DNA of 64,000 bases from UBA2287 sp037442025 (GCA_037442025.1 JBBIRB010000006.1:20005-84004); one strand, 5' to 3'; numbered from the stretch's first letter, positions 9,004-18,673 are shown. Numbers and translations: made by a program. Notes: a model not told the origin generated them from the letters alone.

Positions 9004-9993
9004 ATGGATATAGTAGTTAGCGGAATACGTTCGACCGGAAAATTGCATTTGGGCAACTATTTTGGGGCACTTAAAAATTTTGTGAAAATGCAGCACGAGA
9101 ATCGATGCTACTTTTTCATTGCCGATTACCACTCGCTAACTACGCATCCCACGCCCGAAAATCTGCACGGGTCGGTTCGTCAGGTACTGGCCGAGTACCT
9201 GGCATGTGGTCTCGACCCCGAGGTGGCCACTTTGTATGTTCAGAGCGACATTCCCGAAATCCCCGAGCTTTACCTGTTGCTCAATATGAATGCCTATATT
9301 GGTGAGTTGGAACGCTGCACATCGTTTAAAGATAAAATCCGCACCCAACCCAACAATGTGAACGCTGGCCTACTTACTTACCCTACCCTTATGGCTGCCG
9401 ACATTATTATTCACAAGGCACACAAAGTTCCTGTGGGAAAAGATCAGGAGCAGCACCTCGAAATGACCCGAACCTTTGCCAATCGCTTTAACCGCCTGTA
9501 CAATGTAGAGTGCTTTCCCGAACCGGTAGCGTACAATTTTGGGGAACAGTTGTTAAAAATTCCGGGGCTCGACGGCAGTGGAAAAATGGGTAAATCGGAA
9601 GGGAACGCCATTTATCTTTCGGATAGCGCCGAAGAGATTCGCAAAAAAGTTATGAAGGCCGTTACCGACAGTGGCCCTACCCAGCCTAATCAGCCCAAGC
9701 CCGAAGCAATTCAAAACCTTTTTTCCATTATGAAGGTAGTTTCGAAACCCGAAACTTTTATTTTTTATGAGGGAAAGTACAATAATTGCGAAATTCGCTA
9801 TGGCGATATGAAGAAGCAATTGGCTGATGATATTGCTGCATTTACTTCACCATTCAGAGAAAGAATTGAGGCCATACTATCCGATTCGGACTACTTGAGG
9901 AAAGTAGCCAAGCAGGGTGCCGACAAAGCTCGTGAAAGTGCAACAAAAACCATTAAAGAGGTTCGAGAAATAATTGGCTTTCGGAAGTTTTAG
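9004..9993 (+). CDS. trpS: Tryptophanyl-tRNA synthetase
   Basis: Class I aminoacyl-tRNA synthetase that charges tRNA-Trp in the cytoplasm. The 329 aa is the usual length. The HIGH-like motif is KLHLGNYFG (residues 13-21) and the KMSKS-like motif is GKMGKSEGN. The GIRSTGKLHLGNY start and the phrase MAADIIIHKAHKVPVGKDQEQHLE are diagnostic. A monocistronic plus-strand gene, divergent from rbfA and convergent with the DUF2461 gene. A GGGTAT/ATACCC hairpin at 9995-10015 follows the stop but lacks a T tract, so I do not call it a terminator. Confidence 0.97.
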   Translation: MDIVVSGIRSTGKLHLGNYFGALKNFVKMQHENRCYFFIADYHSLTTHPTPENLHGSVRQVLAEYLACGLDPEVATLYVQSDIPEIPELYLLLNMNAYIGELERCTSFKDKIRTQPNNVNAGLLTYPTLMAADIIIHKAHKVPVGKDQEQHLEMTRTFANRFNRLYNVECFPEPVAYNFGEQLLKIPGLDGSGKMGKSEGNAIYLSDSAEEIRKKVMKAVTDSGPTQPNQPKPEAIQNLFSIMKVVSKPETFIFYEGKYNNCEIRYGDMKKQLADDIAAFTSPFRERIEAILSDSDYLRKVAKQGADKARESATKTIKEVREIIGFRKF

Positions 9994-10080
9994 CGGGTAT
10001 AGTAGAAGAATACCCTCCTCAAGGGGCATTAGGTCATAGAAGAAATAATTAAATATGCCTCGATTCACATAGCCAGAAAA

Positions 10081-10740
10081 CTATTCTCCCAGTGCTCTGT
10101 TAATGAATGAAATGAGTGGCCGAAGGGCCTTAAAGGTTTCAAGCGTGCTGCCATGCAAACCATTCGAAGTTAGCTCGACGTCCTTCAACTCCCGGAAGGG
10201 GGTAATGTGCTTCATCTTCAGGTAATCGGCAACTGGCGATTCGGCCGAGAAACCCTGGGGAACCCTTTTTAGCGACTCCGAATCGAATGCCGAAAACGAC
10301 CCCTTAAAGGTCTTGCTATTTATAATGGACAGAAATTCATCGGAATAGGTATCCATTTCAATCCTTATTTTTTTCATGTTCTCAGGTGGAGCCATATAAA
10401 TACCACCCGAAATGAAGGAAGCACGGGGTTCTAAGTGAAAGTAGTATCCGGCAAAGGGACTTTTTCGTCCTCCGCGGGCCATATAGGCCCCCATGTTGGT
10501 TTTGTAGGGTTCCTTGTTGGGCGAAAAGCGGATGTCGCGGTTTATTCGGAAGGTGCATTCCTTGGCCTCGAGCGACCCGATGGTTGGATCGAATGCTCGT
10601 ATGCCGGCAATAGTACTATTAATAAACTCAAAAAAGTTACAACGGGCTGCCTCGTATGCCATACGGTTCGAAGTAAACCAATCGCGGTTGTTATTCAACT
10701 TAAGTTGCTCGAGGAAACGAAGGGTATTTGGCTGCATCAT
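10081..10740 (-). CDS. DUF2461 family protein
   Basis: Cytoplasmic protein of unknown function, about 219 aa. The start at 10740 (MMQPNTLRFLEQLKLNNNRD) fits the family, whose members begin with a ..FL..L..NNNR(D/E)WF segment. The frame is open to an ATG at 10779, which would add 13 residues. Hallmarks are NNNRDWFTSNR, a central FRINRDIRFSPNKEPYKTNMG and FHLEPRASFISGGIYMAPPE. The family often occurs beside sugar or cell-envelope genes but has no established reaction. Last gene of the glycogen synthase - DUF4270 - glmS run, downstream of glmS. Confidence 0.85.
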   Translation of the reverse strand: MMQPNTLRFLEQLKLNNNRDWFTSNRMAYEAARCNFFEFINSTIAGIRAFDPTIGSLEAKECTFRINRDIRFSPNKEPYKTNMGAYMARGGRKSPFAGYYFHLEPRASFISGGIYMAPPENMKKIRIEMDTYSDEFLSIINSKTFKGSFSAFDSESLKRVPQGFSAESPVADYLKMKHITPFRELKDVELTSNGLHGSTLETFKALRPLISFINRALGE

Positions 10741-10782
10741 AATGCTAAAATAAAAAGGGACGCTAATTTGCATCCCCAATAA

Positions 10783-12618
10783 CTATTCAACAGTAACTGA
10801 TTTGGCTAAGTTACGAGGTTGGTCAACATTGCAGTCGCGCATTAAGGCAATGTGGTATGCCAGAAGCTGAAGGGGTACCACTGCGAGAAGCGATTCGGCA
10901 ATCTCTCCCGCTTTGGGAATTTCAATAACATGGTCGGCCATGCCCCTAATAACTGTATCACCTTCAGTTACAATAGCAATTACAACACCCTTACGTGCCT
11001 TAACTTCTTGCACGTTGCTCACAACTTTTTCGTAGCTGCTATCCTTGGCGGCAATTACTACTACCGGCATCTTATCGTCGATAAGGGCAATCGGACCGTG
11101 TTTCATTTCGGCTGCAGGATAGCCTTCGGCGTGTATGTAAGAGATCTCTTTAAGCTTAAGAGCACCCTCTAGCGCAACGGGGAAAAAGTAGCCACGCCCC
11201 AAGTAAAGAAAATTGCTAGCATCCTTGAATACGTCGGCAATTCGCTTAACATGGTCGTTGGTTACGAGAATTTTTTCAATTTTTTGGGGAACCTGAAGAA
11301 GTTCGCCTATGAGCTCGTTGAAACGATTTGTGCTAATAATTTCGCGTTTCCGACCAATAAGCATGGCCATCATGGTTAGTACTGTTACCTGTGCTGTGAA
11401 GGCTTTTGTTGATGCAACACCTATTTCGGGACCAGCATGTGTGTAAACGCCAGCGTGCGTCTCGCGGGGAATGCTCGAACCCACCACATTGCAAATACCC
11501 AGCACAAGAGCACCTGCCTCTTTGGCCAAACGAATAGCCGCAAGCGTATCGGCCGTTTCACCGCTTTGGCTTATGGCAATTACCACATCGTCCTTATAAA
11601 TAATAGGGTTTCGGTACCTAAATTCCGATGCGTACTCTACCTCAACGGGAATTCGGGCAAACTCCTCTATTAGGTACTCGCCAACCAACGCCGCATGCCA
11701 CGATGTTCCGCAGCCAATTAGTATAATACGCTTAGCGTTAACAATTTGAGGTAAAACGTGGTATAGCCCACCCAGGTGAACCTCTGACTTGTCGGACGAA
11801 ATTCGGCCCCGAAAAGTATCGGTAATGCTTCGGGGCTGCTCAAAAATTTCTTTCAGCATGAAATGGTCGTAACCATTCTTTTCAATCTCTTCAATGTCTA
11901 AATCGAGAACCTGCACGTTAGGTGTGAGAGCCTCGTTGGTAATGGTTTTGAGGGTAAGTTCTCCCTTACGTATAATAGCTACGTCGTTGTCGTTCAGAAA
12001 CACCACGCTATTGGTGTACTCAATAATAGGGGTAGCATCAGAAGCAACGAAATACTCGTTTTCGCCAACACCAATAACCAGTGGGCTACCCTTTCGTGCG
12101 GCAATCAAGGTGTTGGGCTCGTCGCGACAAACCACAACAATACCATAGGCACCAACCACTTTAATGAGGGCAAGCCTAACGGCAATCTCGGCTGAAACGT
12201 TACCCTTAAGGTAAATGTATTCAATGAGGTTAACAAGCACCTCGGTGTCGGTTTCGGAAGCAAAGGCATAACCTCGCTTTTCGAGTCGGCACTTTAATGT
12301 ATTGTAGTTTTCAATAATGCCATTGTGTATAAGAATAAACTTACCGTTCATAGAGATGTGGGGATGCGCATTGGCGTCGTTGGGTTCGCCATGGGTAGCC
12401 CAACGTGTATGGCCAATACCAATTCTACCACCTAAATTCTTATTGGCAATGAACGATTCAAGTTCGGCAACTTTTCCTTTCCGCTTGTATATAACCGGTT
12501 CCTTGTCAACAATACAAACACCTGCCGAGTCGTAGCCCCTGTATTCGAGCCGCTTCAAACCATTAATAACTACCGGATAGGCTTCTCTATGACCAATATA
12601 ACCAACAATTCCACACAT
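10783..12618 (-). CDS. glmS: Glutamine-fructose-6-phosphate aminotransferase (isomerizing)
   Basis: Makes glucosamine-6-phosphate from fructose-6-phosphate and glutamine, the first step to UDP-GlcNAc for peptidoglycan and outer-membrane glycans. 611 aa, normal. The N-terminal glutaminase begins MCGIVGYIGHREAY with nucleophile Cys2 after removal of Met. The glutamine-binding segment HTRWATHGEPN follows. Two SIS isomerase domains carry CGTSWHAALVGEY, ISQSGETADTLAA, and the C-terminal end NVDQPRNLAKSVTVE. It lies five bases after the DUF4270 lipoprotein gene. I see no glmS ribozyme-like leader, and the tight spacing leaves no room for one. Confidence 0.97.
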   Translation of the reverse strand: MCGIVGYIGHREAYPVVINGLKRLEYRGYDSAGVCIVDKEPVIYKRKGKVAELESFIANKNLGGRIGIGHTRWATHGEPNDANAHPHISMNGKFILIHNGIIENYNTLKCRLEKRGYAFASETDTEVLVNLIEYIYLKGNVSAEIAVRLALIKVVGAYGIVVVCRDEPNTLIAARKGSPLVIGVGENEYFVASDATPIIEYTNSVVFLNDNDVAIIRKGELTLKTITNEALTPNVQVLDLDIEEIEKNGYDHFMLKEIFEQPRSITDTFRGRISSDKSEVHLGGLYHVLPQIVNAKRIILIGCGTSWHAALVGEYLIEEFARIPVEVEYASEFRYRNPIIYKDDVVIAISQSGETADTLAAIRLAKEAGALVLGICNVVGSSIPRETHAGVYTHAGPEIGVASTKAFTAQVTVLTMMAMLIGRKREIISTNRFNELIGELLQVPQKIEKILVTNDHVKRIADVFKDASNFLYLGRGYFFPVALEGALKLKEISYIHAEGYPAAEMKHGPIALIDDKMPVVVIAAKDSSYEKVVSNVQEVKARKGVVIAIVTEGDTVIRGMADHVIEIPKAGEIAESLLAVVPLQLLAYHIALMRDCNVDQPRNLAKSVTVE

Positions 12619-12623
12619 ATCTG

Positions 12624-13895
12624 CTACAATTTGGTGTAGGTTACTATGAGTTTAATTCGATTATTGTTAATGTATGAACTTAGAATGGTTTGGCTTGCAC
12701 GAGAAAACCGGGTTCGAGGTTCGAGGTAGATATTCAAATCGGCGTTGGGCAGTAGCAGCAAATCCTGAACATGGTTGGTTATGTTGAAACTGTAGTACCC
12801 TTTACTTTTACTGTAAGTTCCCCCAAAATTATTACCCGACATATCAATAATGGGAACGAGACTGTTCGAAACTTTTTTGAATATGCTTATGGGCACTTGT
12901 GAGGAATCTTGCTGAAAGAAAGGAGCATTTGTTAAGGGGATGCGAAGTTCTGCTCGGTTAATTATTACAGGCATTGAGTCGGCCCAAGTAGCAATGTCGG
13001 TTAATTTTAATAGCCCCTTAGTGCCTGCTAAGCCCTGAAGGTAGAAAACCGAATCCTGCGTTATGGTGTCGTTCAATCCACCAATGGCTTCTCCAGGAAT
13101 GGCAGTCGTTTTATCGTGCTCAATGCGGATATTGCGGTGTGAGTATGATGTAAATTGGTAGTCGAACTTTACCTGAAAGGTTGTATCGGGTTCATTTTTG
13201 GTATAGTAAAGACTAAGGTTGTTAAGAGATGACATATATGTGAAGTAGTACATTGCCTTGCCCTGCACATTGAGGTGCTCAGCCGAAACGTAAAGACCAT
13301 AAACGTATTTTACAAAACTCGTATCTGTTGCCATGGTTACCGAGTCAGCGGTAATTAGTTTTTGGGCCCATTCGTTGCTTATGGGAACCTTTACATACGA
13401 TTCACCCTGATACGATGCTGTTCCAATGGGTGTGGGATTAATCATGTCGCCAACAGGTGAAAAGGCATTGTATAAGGAGTCTTTGTTAAAAGGAGTGGCA
13501 AGTTCGTAAACATTAATGGTAACAGGTACCGACTTGTCGCCATAAAACGCTTTAAGGTTCAAAAAAAGAAAAATTGAATCAACTTCAGGACTTGTTCCAA
13601 AGTTATGTTTTAGAAACGAAGGGCGAATTTGACTCATGAACGACACTCGGGTTTTTCCAAAAACGTTGTTATTTATAGCCCCCAAAACAATATCCTCAAA
13701 CCCCATTATATAAGCGGTATCGTACTCAATGGTATGTGCCGACAAAATAAACGAGGTGTCGGATTTTACATACAGCCTCTCGTGGTCGGGAATAAAATCG
13801 GTATTCAAGTAGTCAGAAGGGGAATAGCAACTGGTCATTGAAACGAAAGCAAAGGCAGAGACGGAAAAAATTTTTAAGAATCGAAGGCTCATCAT
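12624..13895 (-). CDS. DUF4270 lipoprotein
   Basis: About 423 aa. I place the start at 13895 (MMSLRFLKIF...), which gives a clean lipoprotein signal peptide ending SMTSC. The longer frame to 13973 would overlap the upstream glycogen synthase gene by 65 bases and bury the signal. The mature protein is beta-rich, with DUF4270-type segments such as TDFIPDHE near the N-terminus and LNIYLEPRTRFSRASQ near the end. The function is unknown; the family is restricted to Bacteroidota, and the lipobox suggests membrane anchoring. Its place between glycogen synthase and glmS is a recurrent arrangement in the phylum (family knowledge, not checked here). Confidence 0.82.
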   Translation of the reverse strand: MMSLRFLKIFSVSAFAFVSMTSCYSPSDYLNTDFIPDHERLYVKSDTSFILSAHTIEYDTAYIMGFEDIVLGAINNNVFGKTRVSFMSQIRPSFLKHNFGTSPEVDSIFLFLNLKAFYGDKSVPVTINVYELATPFNKDSLYNAFSPVGDMINPTPIGTASYQGESYVKVPISNEWAQKLITADSVTMATDTSFVKYVYGLYVSAEHLNVQGKAMYYFTYMSSLNNLSLYYTKNEPDTTFQVKFDYQFTSYSHRNIRIEHDKTTAIPGEAIGGLNDTITQDSVFYLQGLAGTKGLLKLTDIATWADSMPVIINRAELRIPLTNAPFFQQDSSQVPISIFKKVSNSLVPIIDMSGNNFGGTYSKSKGYYSFNITNHVQDLLLLPNADLNIYLEPRTRFSRASQTILSSYINNNRIKLIVTYTKL

Positions 13896-13908
13896 TCCAA
13901 GGCGAGAA

Positions 13909-14742
13909 TTATTTCTTTTTAGCATTTTCGGAAGTGTTTGTAAACTGGTCGTAAAAATGATTAATAGCATCAATGTAATTTTCTTTATTCTGGTATGATA
14001 AAACGGGCCTGTTTGTGGTTTTAATATATTCCAGCACAGAATTATTTATGGATTCATCGCCCAGCACAATCCCGTCGGAGTAATTAATGGCCAATTGGCT
14101 AAGTCCTATAAAATCGGGAGATTTAAATACCTCAACATCCTTTTTTGTTACACCCTCAATTTCAACTAGTTTTGACTTGATGTTGGGGTTAAAAGTGTTA
14201 TTGAATTCTTCGTTGTATAAAGAATAAACAACCCTTGACTTGGCAAAGACCGGATCCTCCCGGTAAGCTCGTTTTACTAGTAAAGGTATAAAGCTCGGAA
14301 ACCAGCCGTGGCAATGTACAATATCGGGCGACCAGCGCAACTTTTTAACAGTTTCAAGGACACCACGGGCAAAAAATAGAGCCCGCTCGTCGTTATCGTC
14401 AAAGTAGTTTCCGGCGGCATCCTTCACCTCAAATTTCCTATGAAAATAGTCCTCGTTATCGATAAAGTATACCTGCATTCGGGCGCTCTGAATGGAAGCA
14501 ACCTTAATAATGAGCGGATGGTCCGTATCGTTAATAACCAGATTCATACCCGAGAGCCGAATAACTTCGTGAAGCTGATTGCGCCTTTCGTTTATTGTAC
14601 CCCAGCGAGGCATGAAGGTTCTAATTTCCCTTCCTCGTTCTTGGATACCTTGGGGCAAATAGCGACTAATAACAGCTAATTCGCTTTCGGGCAAATAGGG
14701 GGTTATTTCCTGCGAAACGAACAGTACCCTTACGCTTTTCAT
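13909..14742 (-). CDS. Short glycogen/starch synthase (GT5 N-domain only)
   Basis: 277 aa, only the N-terminal Rossmann half of a GT5 glycogen synthase. It begins VRVLFVSQEITPYLPESELA, has MPRWGTINERRNQLHEV, and DIVHCHGWFPSFIPLLVKR with the HGWH-like segment. The ADP-glucose-binding C-terminal GT1 half is absent, so it is shorter than classical GlgA (about 480 aa). Such half-length proteins are common in Bacteroidota (family knowledge). Whether this one synthesises glycogen by itself is not clear. First gene of the minus-strand run with DUF4270, glmS and DUF2461. Confidence 0.82.
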   Translation of the reverse strand: MKSVRVLFVSQEITPYLPESELAVISRYLPQGIQERGREIRTFMPRWGTINERRNQLHEVIRLSGMNLVINDTDHPLIIKVASIQSARMQVYFIDNEDYFHRKFEVKDAAGNYFDDNDERALFFARGVLETVKKLRWSPDIVHCHGWFPSFIPLLVKRAYREDPVFAKSRVVYSLYNEEFNNTFNPNIKSKLVEIEGVTKKDVEVFKSPDFIGLSQLAINYSDGIVLGDESINNSVLEYIKTTNRPVLSYQNKENYIDAINHFYDQFTNTSENAKKK

Positions 14743-15047
14743 TCAAACTGGGTTTTACTTATTTACTAGCCTTTTGTACAACAACGTGAGCCAAATGCTA
14801 CCTTAAACGTTAATGCACTAAAAAGAGTTTTAAGGATAAAATAATCGAGAGATTGTTTACATGAAGCAACTACAAATAAAACCACAAAAGTATAAAAAAA
14901 TTAACAACAAATACATGTGCCGTCCCTGCGTTTTTTTTACCATAAAGCCAGATGTACTCAATAAAAATGCGAATAGAAATAGAATTCGGAAAAAAAGTAC
15001 GAACTTTGCACCCTGTTTTTATATACGCGACAACTAAACTGTAGCAC
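14743..15047. other. Intergenic region between glycogen synthase and panC
   Basis: 305 bases, AT-rich, between divergent genes. On the minus strand, TACTTTTG (14885-14892) matches TAnnTTTG, but it lies 143 bases from the glycogen synthase start and has no TTG at the right spacing. On the plus strand GAACTTTG at 15001-15008 is a near match 40 bases before panC. I see no RNA gene or further coding potential. Confidence 0.5.
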
Positions 15048-15887
15048 ATGATTATTTTTGAAAGCGCCGAGGGCTTAACTAAATACATTGCCCTTTTAAA
15101 AGGGAAAAACCACTCTGTTGGCTTTGTACCTACTATGGGTGCTTTGCACGAGGGCCATGTGAAACTTATTGAACGCGCAGTAGCAGAGAACACAACTGTA
15201 GTTGCAAGCGTGTTTGTTAACCCCACACAATTCAACGACAAAGCTGACCTTGAGCGCTATCCGCGCACACCCGAACTCGATTACGAAAAGTGCGAACTGG
15301 CCGGTGCAACCATCGTTTTTGCCCCAACGGTTGAGGAAATTTACCCTGAGCCCGCTACTAGGGTGTTCGACTTTGGAACCCTCGATAAGGTAATGGAAGG
15401 GGAGTTTCGGCCAGGCCATTTCAACGGAGTAGCCCAGGTAGTAAGCCGCTTGTTCGACATTGTGCAGCCAACCCGGGCCTATTTCGGAAAAAAAGACTTT
15501 CAGCAGCTGGCTATTATTCAACGAATGGTTGCCATGCTAAATTACCCCATTGAAATTGTTGCCTGCGAAACCATTCGCGAGAGCGATGGACTTGCAAGGA
15601 GTTCGCGAAACCTCCTGCTTACCCCTTCCCACAGGGAGAGCGCCCCATTAATTTACAGAACCCTACAGCAGTGCCGTAACTTTAAAAACGTAAAAAACGT
15701 AAAAGAAACGATTGAATGGGTTGAATGCCAAATTAATGCAGACCCAAAATTGCGGGTTGAGTACTTTCAAATTGTAAATGCAGAAACCCTAGAGTCTGTA
15801 ACCAACTGGACCGAAGCCAGCGCGATGGTTGGTTGCATTGCCGTTTGGGCAGGAAAAATTAGGCTTATTGATAATATTGAATTTTAA
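15048..15887 (+). CDS. panC: Pantothenate synthetase
   Basis: Condenses pantoate with beta-alanine using ATP, the last step of pantothenate (vitamin B5) synthesis. 279 aa, normal. Motifs: VPTMGALHEGHVKLIERA (the HIGH-like ATP site), VFVNPTQFNDKADLERYPR, RPGHFNGVAQVVSRLFDIV, AYFGKKDFQQLAIIQ and the KMSKS-like RSSRNLLL. Adjacent panD, 12 bases downstream, supplies beta-alanine, so the pair forms a two-gene biosynthetic unit at the head of a plus-strand run through rfbB. Confidence 0.97.
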   Translation: MIIFESAEGLTKYIALLKGKNHSVGFVPTMGALHEGHVKLIERAVAENTTVVASVFVNPTQFNDKADLERYPRTPELDYEKCELAGATIVFAPTVEEIYPEPATRVFDFGTLDKVMEGEFRPGHFNGVAQVVSRLFDIVQPTRAYFGKKDFQQLAIIQRMVAMLNYPIEIVACETIRESDGLARSSRNLLLTPSHRESAPLIYRTLQQCRNFKNVKNVKETIEWVECQINADPKLRVEYFQIVNAETLESVTNWTEASAMVGCIAVWAGKIRLIDNIEF

Positions 15888-15899
15888 ACGTGCCGAAAA

Positions 15900-16250
15900 A
15901 TGTTTATTGAAGTTGTAAAATCGAAGATTCATCAGGTGAAGGTTACTGAGGCCAATCTATACTACATTGGCAGCATCACCATCGACGAGGATCTCATGGA
16001 TGCTGCAAATGTTATTGAAAACGAAAGAGTACATATAGTGAATATTAATAATGGCGAACGCCTCGACACCTATGTTATTAAAGGAGAGCGTGGAAGCGGT
16101 CAAGTTTGCCTAAACGGGCCCGCAGCCCGTAAATGCACCGTAGGCGATATTATTATTATAATGTCATATGCCTCCATGGAATTTGAGGAAGCCAAAAAAT
16201 TTAAGCCAGCAGTAATTTTTCCCGATTCCGAAACCAATCGGCTGGTTTAA
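15900..16250 (+). CDS. panD: Aspartate 1-decarboxylase precursor
   Basis: Pyruvoyl enzyme that decarboxylates aspartate to beta-alanine. 116 aa, normal. The self-cleavage site is IGSITIDE, with Gly24-Ser25, the same residue numbers as in E. coli PanD. Other family blocks are VHIVNINNGERLDTYVI and GSGQVCLNGPAARKCTVGD (about residues 61-79). It sits 12 bases after panC and 15 bases before the next gene. Confidence 0.97.
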   Translation: MFIEVVKSKIHQVKVTEANLYYIGSITIDEDLMDAANVIENERVHIVNINNGERLDTYVIKGERGSGQVCLNGPAARKCTVGDIIIIMSYASMEFEEAKKFKPAVIFPDSETNRLV

Positions 16251-16265
16251 TAAAAATTCCATTAC

Positions 16266-17282
16266 GTGAAAGCATCCGTAAGGTCCAAACTGAACCTCGT
16301 TATATTCATTGCCCTGGCAATAGTTCTGTTGTTCTTTGCATTCCGCGAAGTCGATTACGAAGTGATGCTCAAAGGCTTTCGTAATGCAAAGTACGAATGG
16401 GTTGCCCTTGCAATGCTTGCAGGGTTTATTGCCCATATATTTCGTGCGCTTCGCTGGCAAATTATGATTGAACCGCTAGGCAAAGTACCTTCCTTTAAAA
16501 ACACGCTTAGTGCCATAATGGTGGGCTATTTGGCCAATCTGGCATTTCCACGTATGGGGGAAATTACGCGGTGCGTATCTCTTCGCAAAACCGATGGTTT
16601 GCCATTCGAGTCGTTAGTAGGAACTGTTATTGTTGAAAGAGCACTCGATGTTTTTATTATGCTTATTTTGCTCGCAACCGTTTTCTTTGTTCAAATCAAC
16701 TTCTTTGGAGAGTTTCTTTTTAACGATGTAATTTTGCCTTTGGTGAGAAAGTTTCAGGGGGCCCTGTCCATTTCCCCTATTATTCCTGTTGCACTTTTGC
16801 TGTTTTTTGCAGTTGCTATCGTTTTATTGCGCAGAAACGTTTTTGGTAAGAAGATTCGGCATCGAATCAGCGCTCTTTTTTGGGGCGTGGTCGATGGGCT
16901 CAAATCGCTCCTGAAAACCAAACGTAAAGCCGCATTTGCGGGCTACACCATAGCAATTTGGGGTTGTTATTGGCTAATGACCTGGCTGGTATTCTTTGCA
17001 ATCGATGCTACTGCACACCTTTCTCCGGTCGACGGGCTGTTTCTTCTGGTAGTTGGCTCCCTGGGAATGGCTGCTCCGGTTCAGGGAGGATTTGGAGCGT
17101 TCCATATAATTGTATACATGGCTTTGGGTATTTACGGAATTAGTAAAGAGGATGGTCTCATATATGCCACCATTTCGCACGAATCGCAAACGCTGCTAGT
17201 GCTTGTTTTAGGGGCATTCTTTATGTCGCTGCTTTTTTTTCAGCAAAAGAAAGCTAACTTGCAGGCTGAAAATACCAAGTAG
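16266..17282 (+). CDS. Flippase-like membrane protein (LPG_synthase_TM family)
   Basis: 338 aa with a GTG start. About seven to eight hydrophobic helices spread over the whole length. It resembles the membrane half of lysylphosphatidylglycerol synthase (MprF): AHIFRALRWQIMIEPLG near the first helices, NLAFPRMGEITRCVSLRKTDG, FESLVGTVIVERALDVF, and PVQGGFGAFHIIVYMALG near the end. The family is linked to lipid flipping or envelope biogenesis; there is no soluble aminoacyl-transferase domain here, so lipid lysinylation is unlikely. It lies 15 bases after panD and 9 bases before radA. Confidence 0.9.
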   Translation: MKASVRSKLNLVIFIALAIVLLFFAFREVDYEVMLKGFRNAKYEWVALAMLAGFIAHIFRALRWQIMIEPLGKVPSFKNTLSAIMVGYLANLAFPRMGEITRCVSLRKTDGLPFESLVGTVIVERALDVFIMLILLATVFFVQINFFGEFLFNDVILPLVRKFQGALSISPIIPVALLLFFAVAIVLLRRNVFGKKIRHRISALFWGVVDGLKSLLKTKRKAAFAGYTIAIWGCYWLMTWLVFFAIDATAHLSPVDGLFLLVVGSLGMAAPVQGGFGAFHIIVYMALGIYGISKEDGLIYATISHESQTLLVLVLGAFFMSLLFFQQKKANLQAENTK

Positions 17283-17291
17283 AATTTTTTT

Positions 17292-18668
17292 GTGGCAAAA
17301 ACCAAATCGAGTTTTGTTTGTCAGAATTGCGGGGCCGAATCGCTTAAATGGGTTGGCCGTTGCCCTTCTTGTGGCGAATGGAATACCTATGTTGAGGAGC
17401 GAATAGCCAAAGAGAAACCGCGTTCTGGCCTTGTCGATGTTTTCCGAAGCGCAACACCCAAACCACTAAGGGACATTGAAGCAACCAGCGAGAAGCGCAT
17501 CGATACCGGCATGGGCGAGGTGAATCGCATACTTGGAGGCGGGCTGGTTAGTGGCTCGGTAGTTTTGCTGGGAGGGGAACCCGGCATTGGCAAATCTACT
17601 TTGGCATTGCAACTGGCACTAAGGTTTAAAAACCTGAAAGTTCTATACGTATCGGGCGAGGAGAGCGCCAAGCAGGTTAAAATGAGGGCCGACAGGCTTT
17701 CGCCCGGCAACGATGAGTGCCTTATACTCAACGAAACACTTTTGGAGAACATTATTACCCAAGCCCAAAATGTGGAACCCAACCTTTTGGTAGTCGACTC
17801 CATTCAAACCATATATTCCGACTTAATTGAATCGTCGCCCGGGTCGGTTTCGCAGGTTCGCGAATGTGCAGCCAACCTGATGCGCTATGCTAAAACCACT
17901 GGAATTCCCGTAATAATTATTGGCCATATAACCAAGGATGGCAGCATTGCTGGCCCCAAGGTGCTAGAACACATTGTCGATGTGGTGCTACAGTTCGAAG
18001 GCGACAGTAACTATCTTTACCGAATTGTACGCTCCATTAAAAATAGGTTTGGCTCAACCGCCGAAATCGGCATTTTCGAAATGCAGAGCAGTGGTCTGGT
18101 TGAGGTGCCCAACCCTTCGGAAATTCTTCTTTCGCATCGCGACGAGGGCTTGAGCGGCGTTGCCATTGCTGCTGCAATGGATGGAAGCAGGCCATTTCTT
18201 ATTGAAACGCAGGCGCTGGTTAGCACCGCTGCATACGGTACCCCACAGCGCTCAACAACCGGATACGATGGGCGAAGGCTCAATATGCTTTTAGCTGTGC
18301 TCGAAAAACGTGCAGGGTTCAAGTTGGCCGCCAAGGACGTATTCCTAAACTTAGCAGGCGGCATCAAACTGAACGACCCTGCAATCGATTTGGCCGTGGT
18401 TGCTTCGGTGCTCTCGTCGAATTTCGATTTACCCATAGCGGGTTCATGTTGTTTCGCTGCTGAGGTTGGCCTTTCGGGCGAAATAAGGCAGGTTGGCCGA
18501 ATCGATCAGCGTATTGCCGAAGCCGAAAAGTTAGGGTTTGAACGGATATACGTTTCGAAGTACCACCTGAAGGGAATTGACAGCAAGGATTACAAAATAA
18601 AAATTATTAAAGTGGGAGGTATCGATGAGTTGGTGCGCTCGCTATTTGCAAAGGGTAGCAAAATATAA
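17292..18668 (+). CDS. radA: DNA repair protein RadA (Sms)
   Basis: RecA-like ATPase that promotes branch migration in recombination. 458 aa with a GTG start. A zinc finger with Cys10, Cys13, Cys24 and Cys27 (CQNC...CPSC) is followed by a Walker A GGEPGIGKST (about residue 94), LVVDSIQTI as Walker B, the RadA-specific KNRFGS motif, and a C-terminal Lon-protease-like domain (about 290-450) that lacks the protease active site. Normal length. Six bases ahead of galE. Confidence 0.97.
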   Translation: MAKTKSSFVCQNCGAESLKWVGRCPSCGEWNTYVEERIAKEKPRSGLVDVFRSATPKPLRDIEATSEKRIDTGMGEVNRILGGGLVSGSVVLLGGEPGIGKSTLALQLALRFKNLKVLYVSGEESAKQVKMRADRLSPGNDECLILNETLLENIITQAQNVEPNLLVVDSIQTIYSDLIESSPGSVSQVRECAANLMRYAKTTGIPVIIIGHITKDGSIAGPKVLEHIVDVVLQFEGDSNYLYRIVRSIKNRFGSTAEIGIFEMQSSGLVEVPNPSEILLSHRDEGLSGVAIAAAMDGSRPFLIETQALVSTAAYGTPQRSTTGYDGRRLNMLLAVLEKRAGFKLAAKDVFLNLAGGIKLNDPAIDLAVVASVLSSNFDLPIAGSCCFAAEVGLSGEIRQVGRIDQRIAEAEKLGFERIYVSKYHLKGIDSKDYKIKIIKVGGIDELVRSLFAKGSKI

Positions 18669-18673
18669 AACTT

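Noticed and set aside
9994..10016. Terminator after trpS
   Set aside because: GGGTAT/ATACCC can pair, but no T run follows on either side and the stem is short.
10852..12535. glmS ribozyme or riboswitch
   Set aside because: glmS follows the DUF4270 gene by only five bases and no leader exists to host one.
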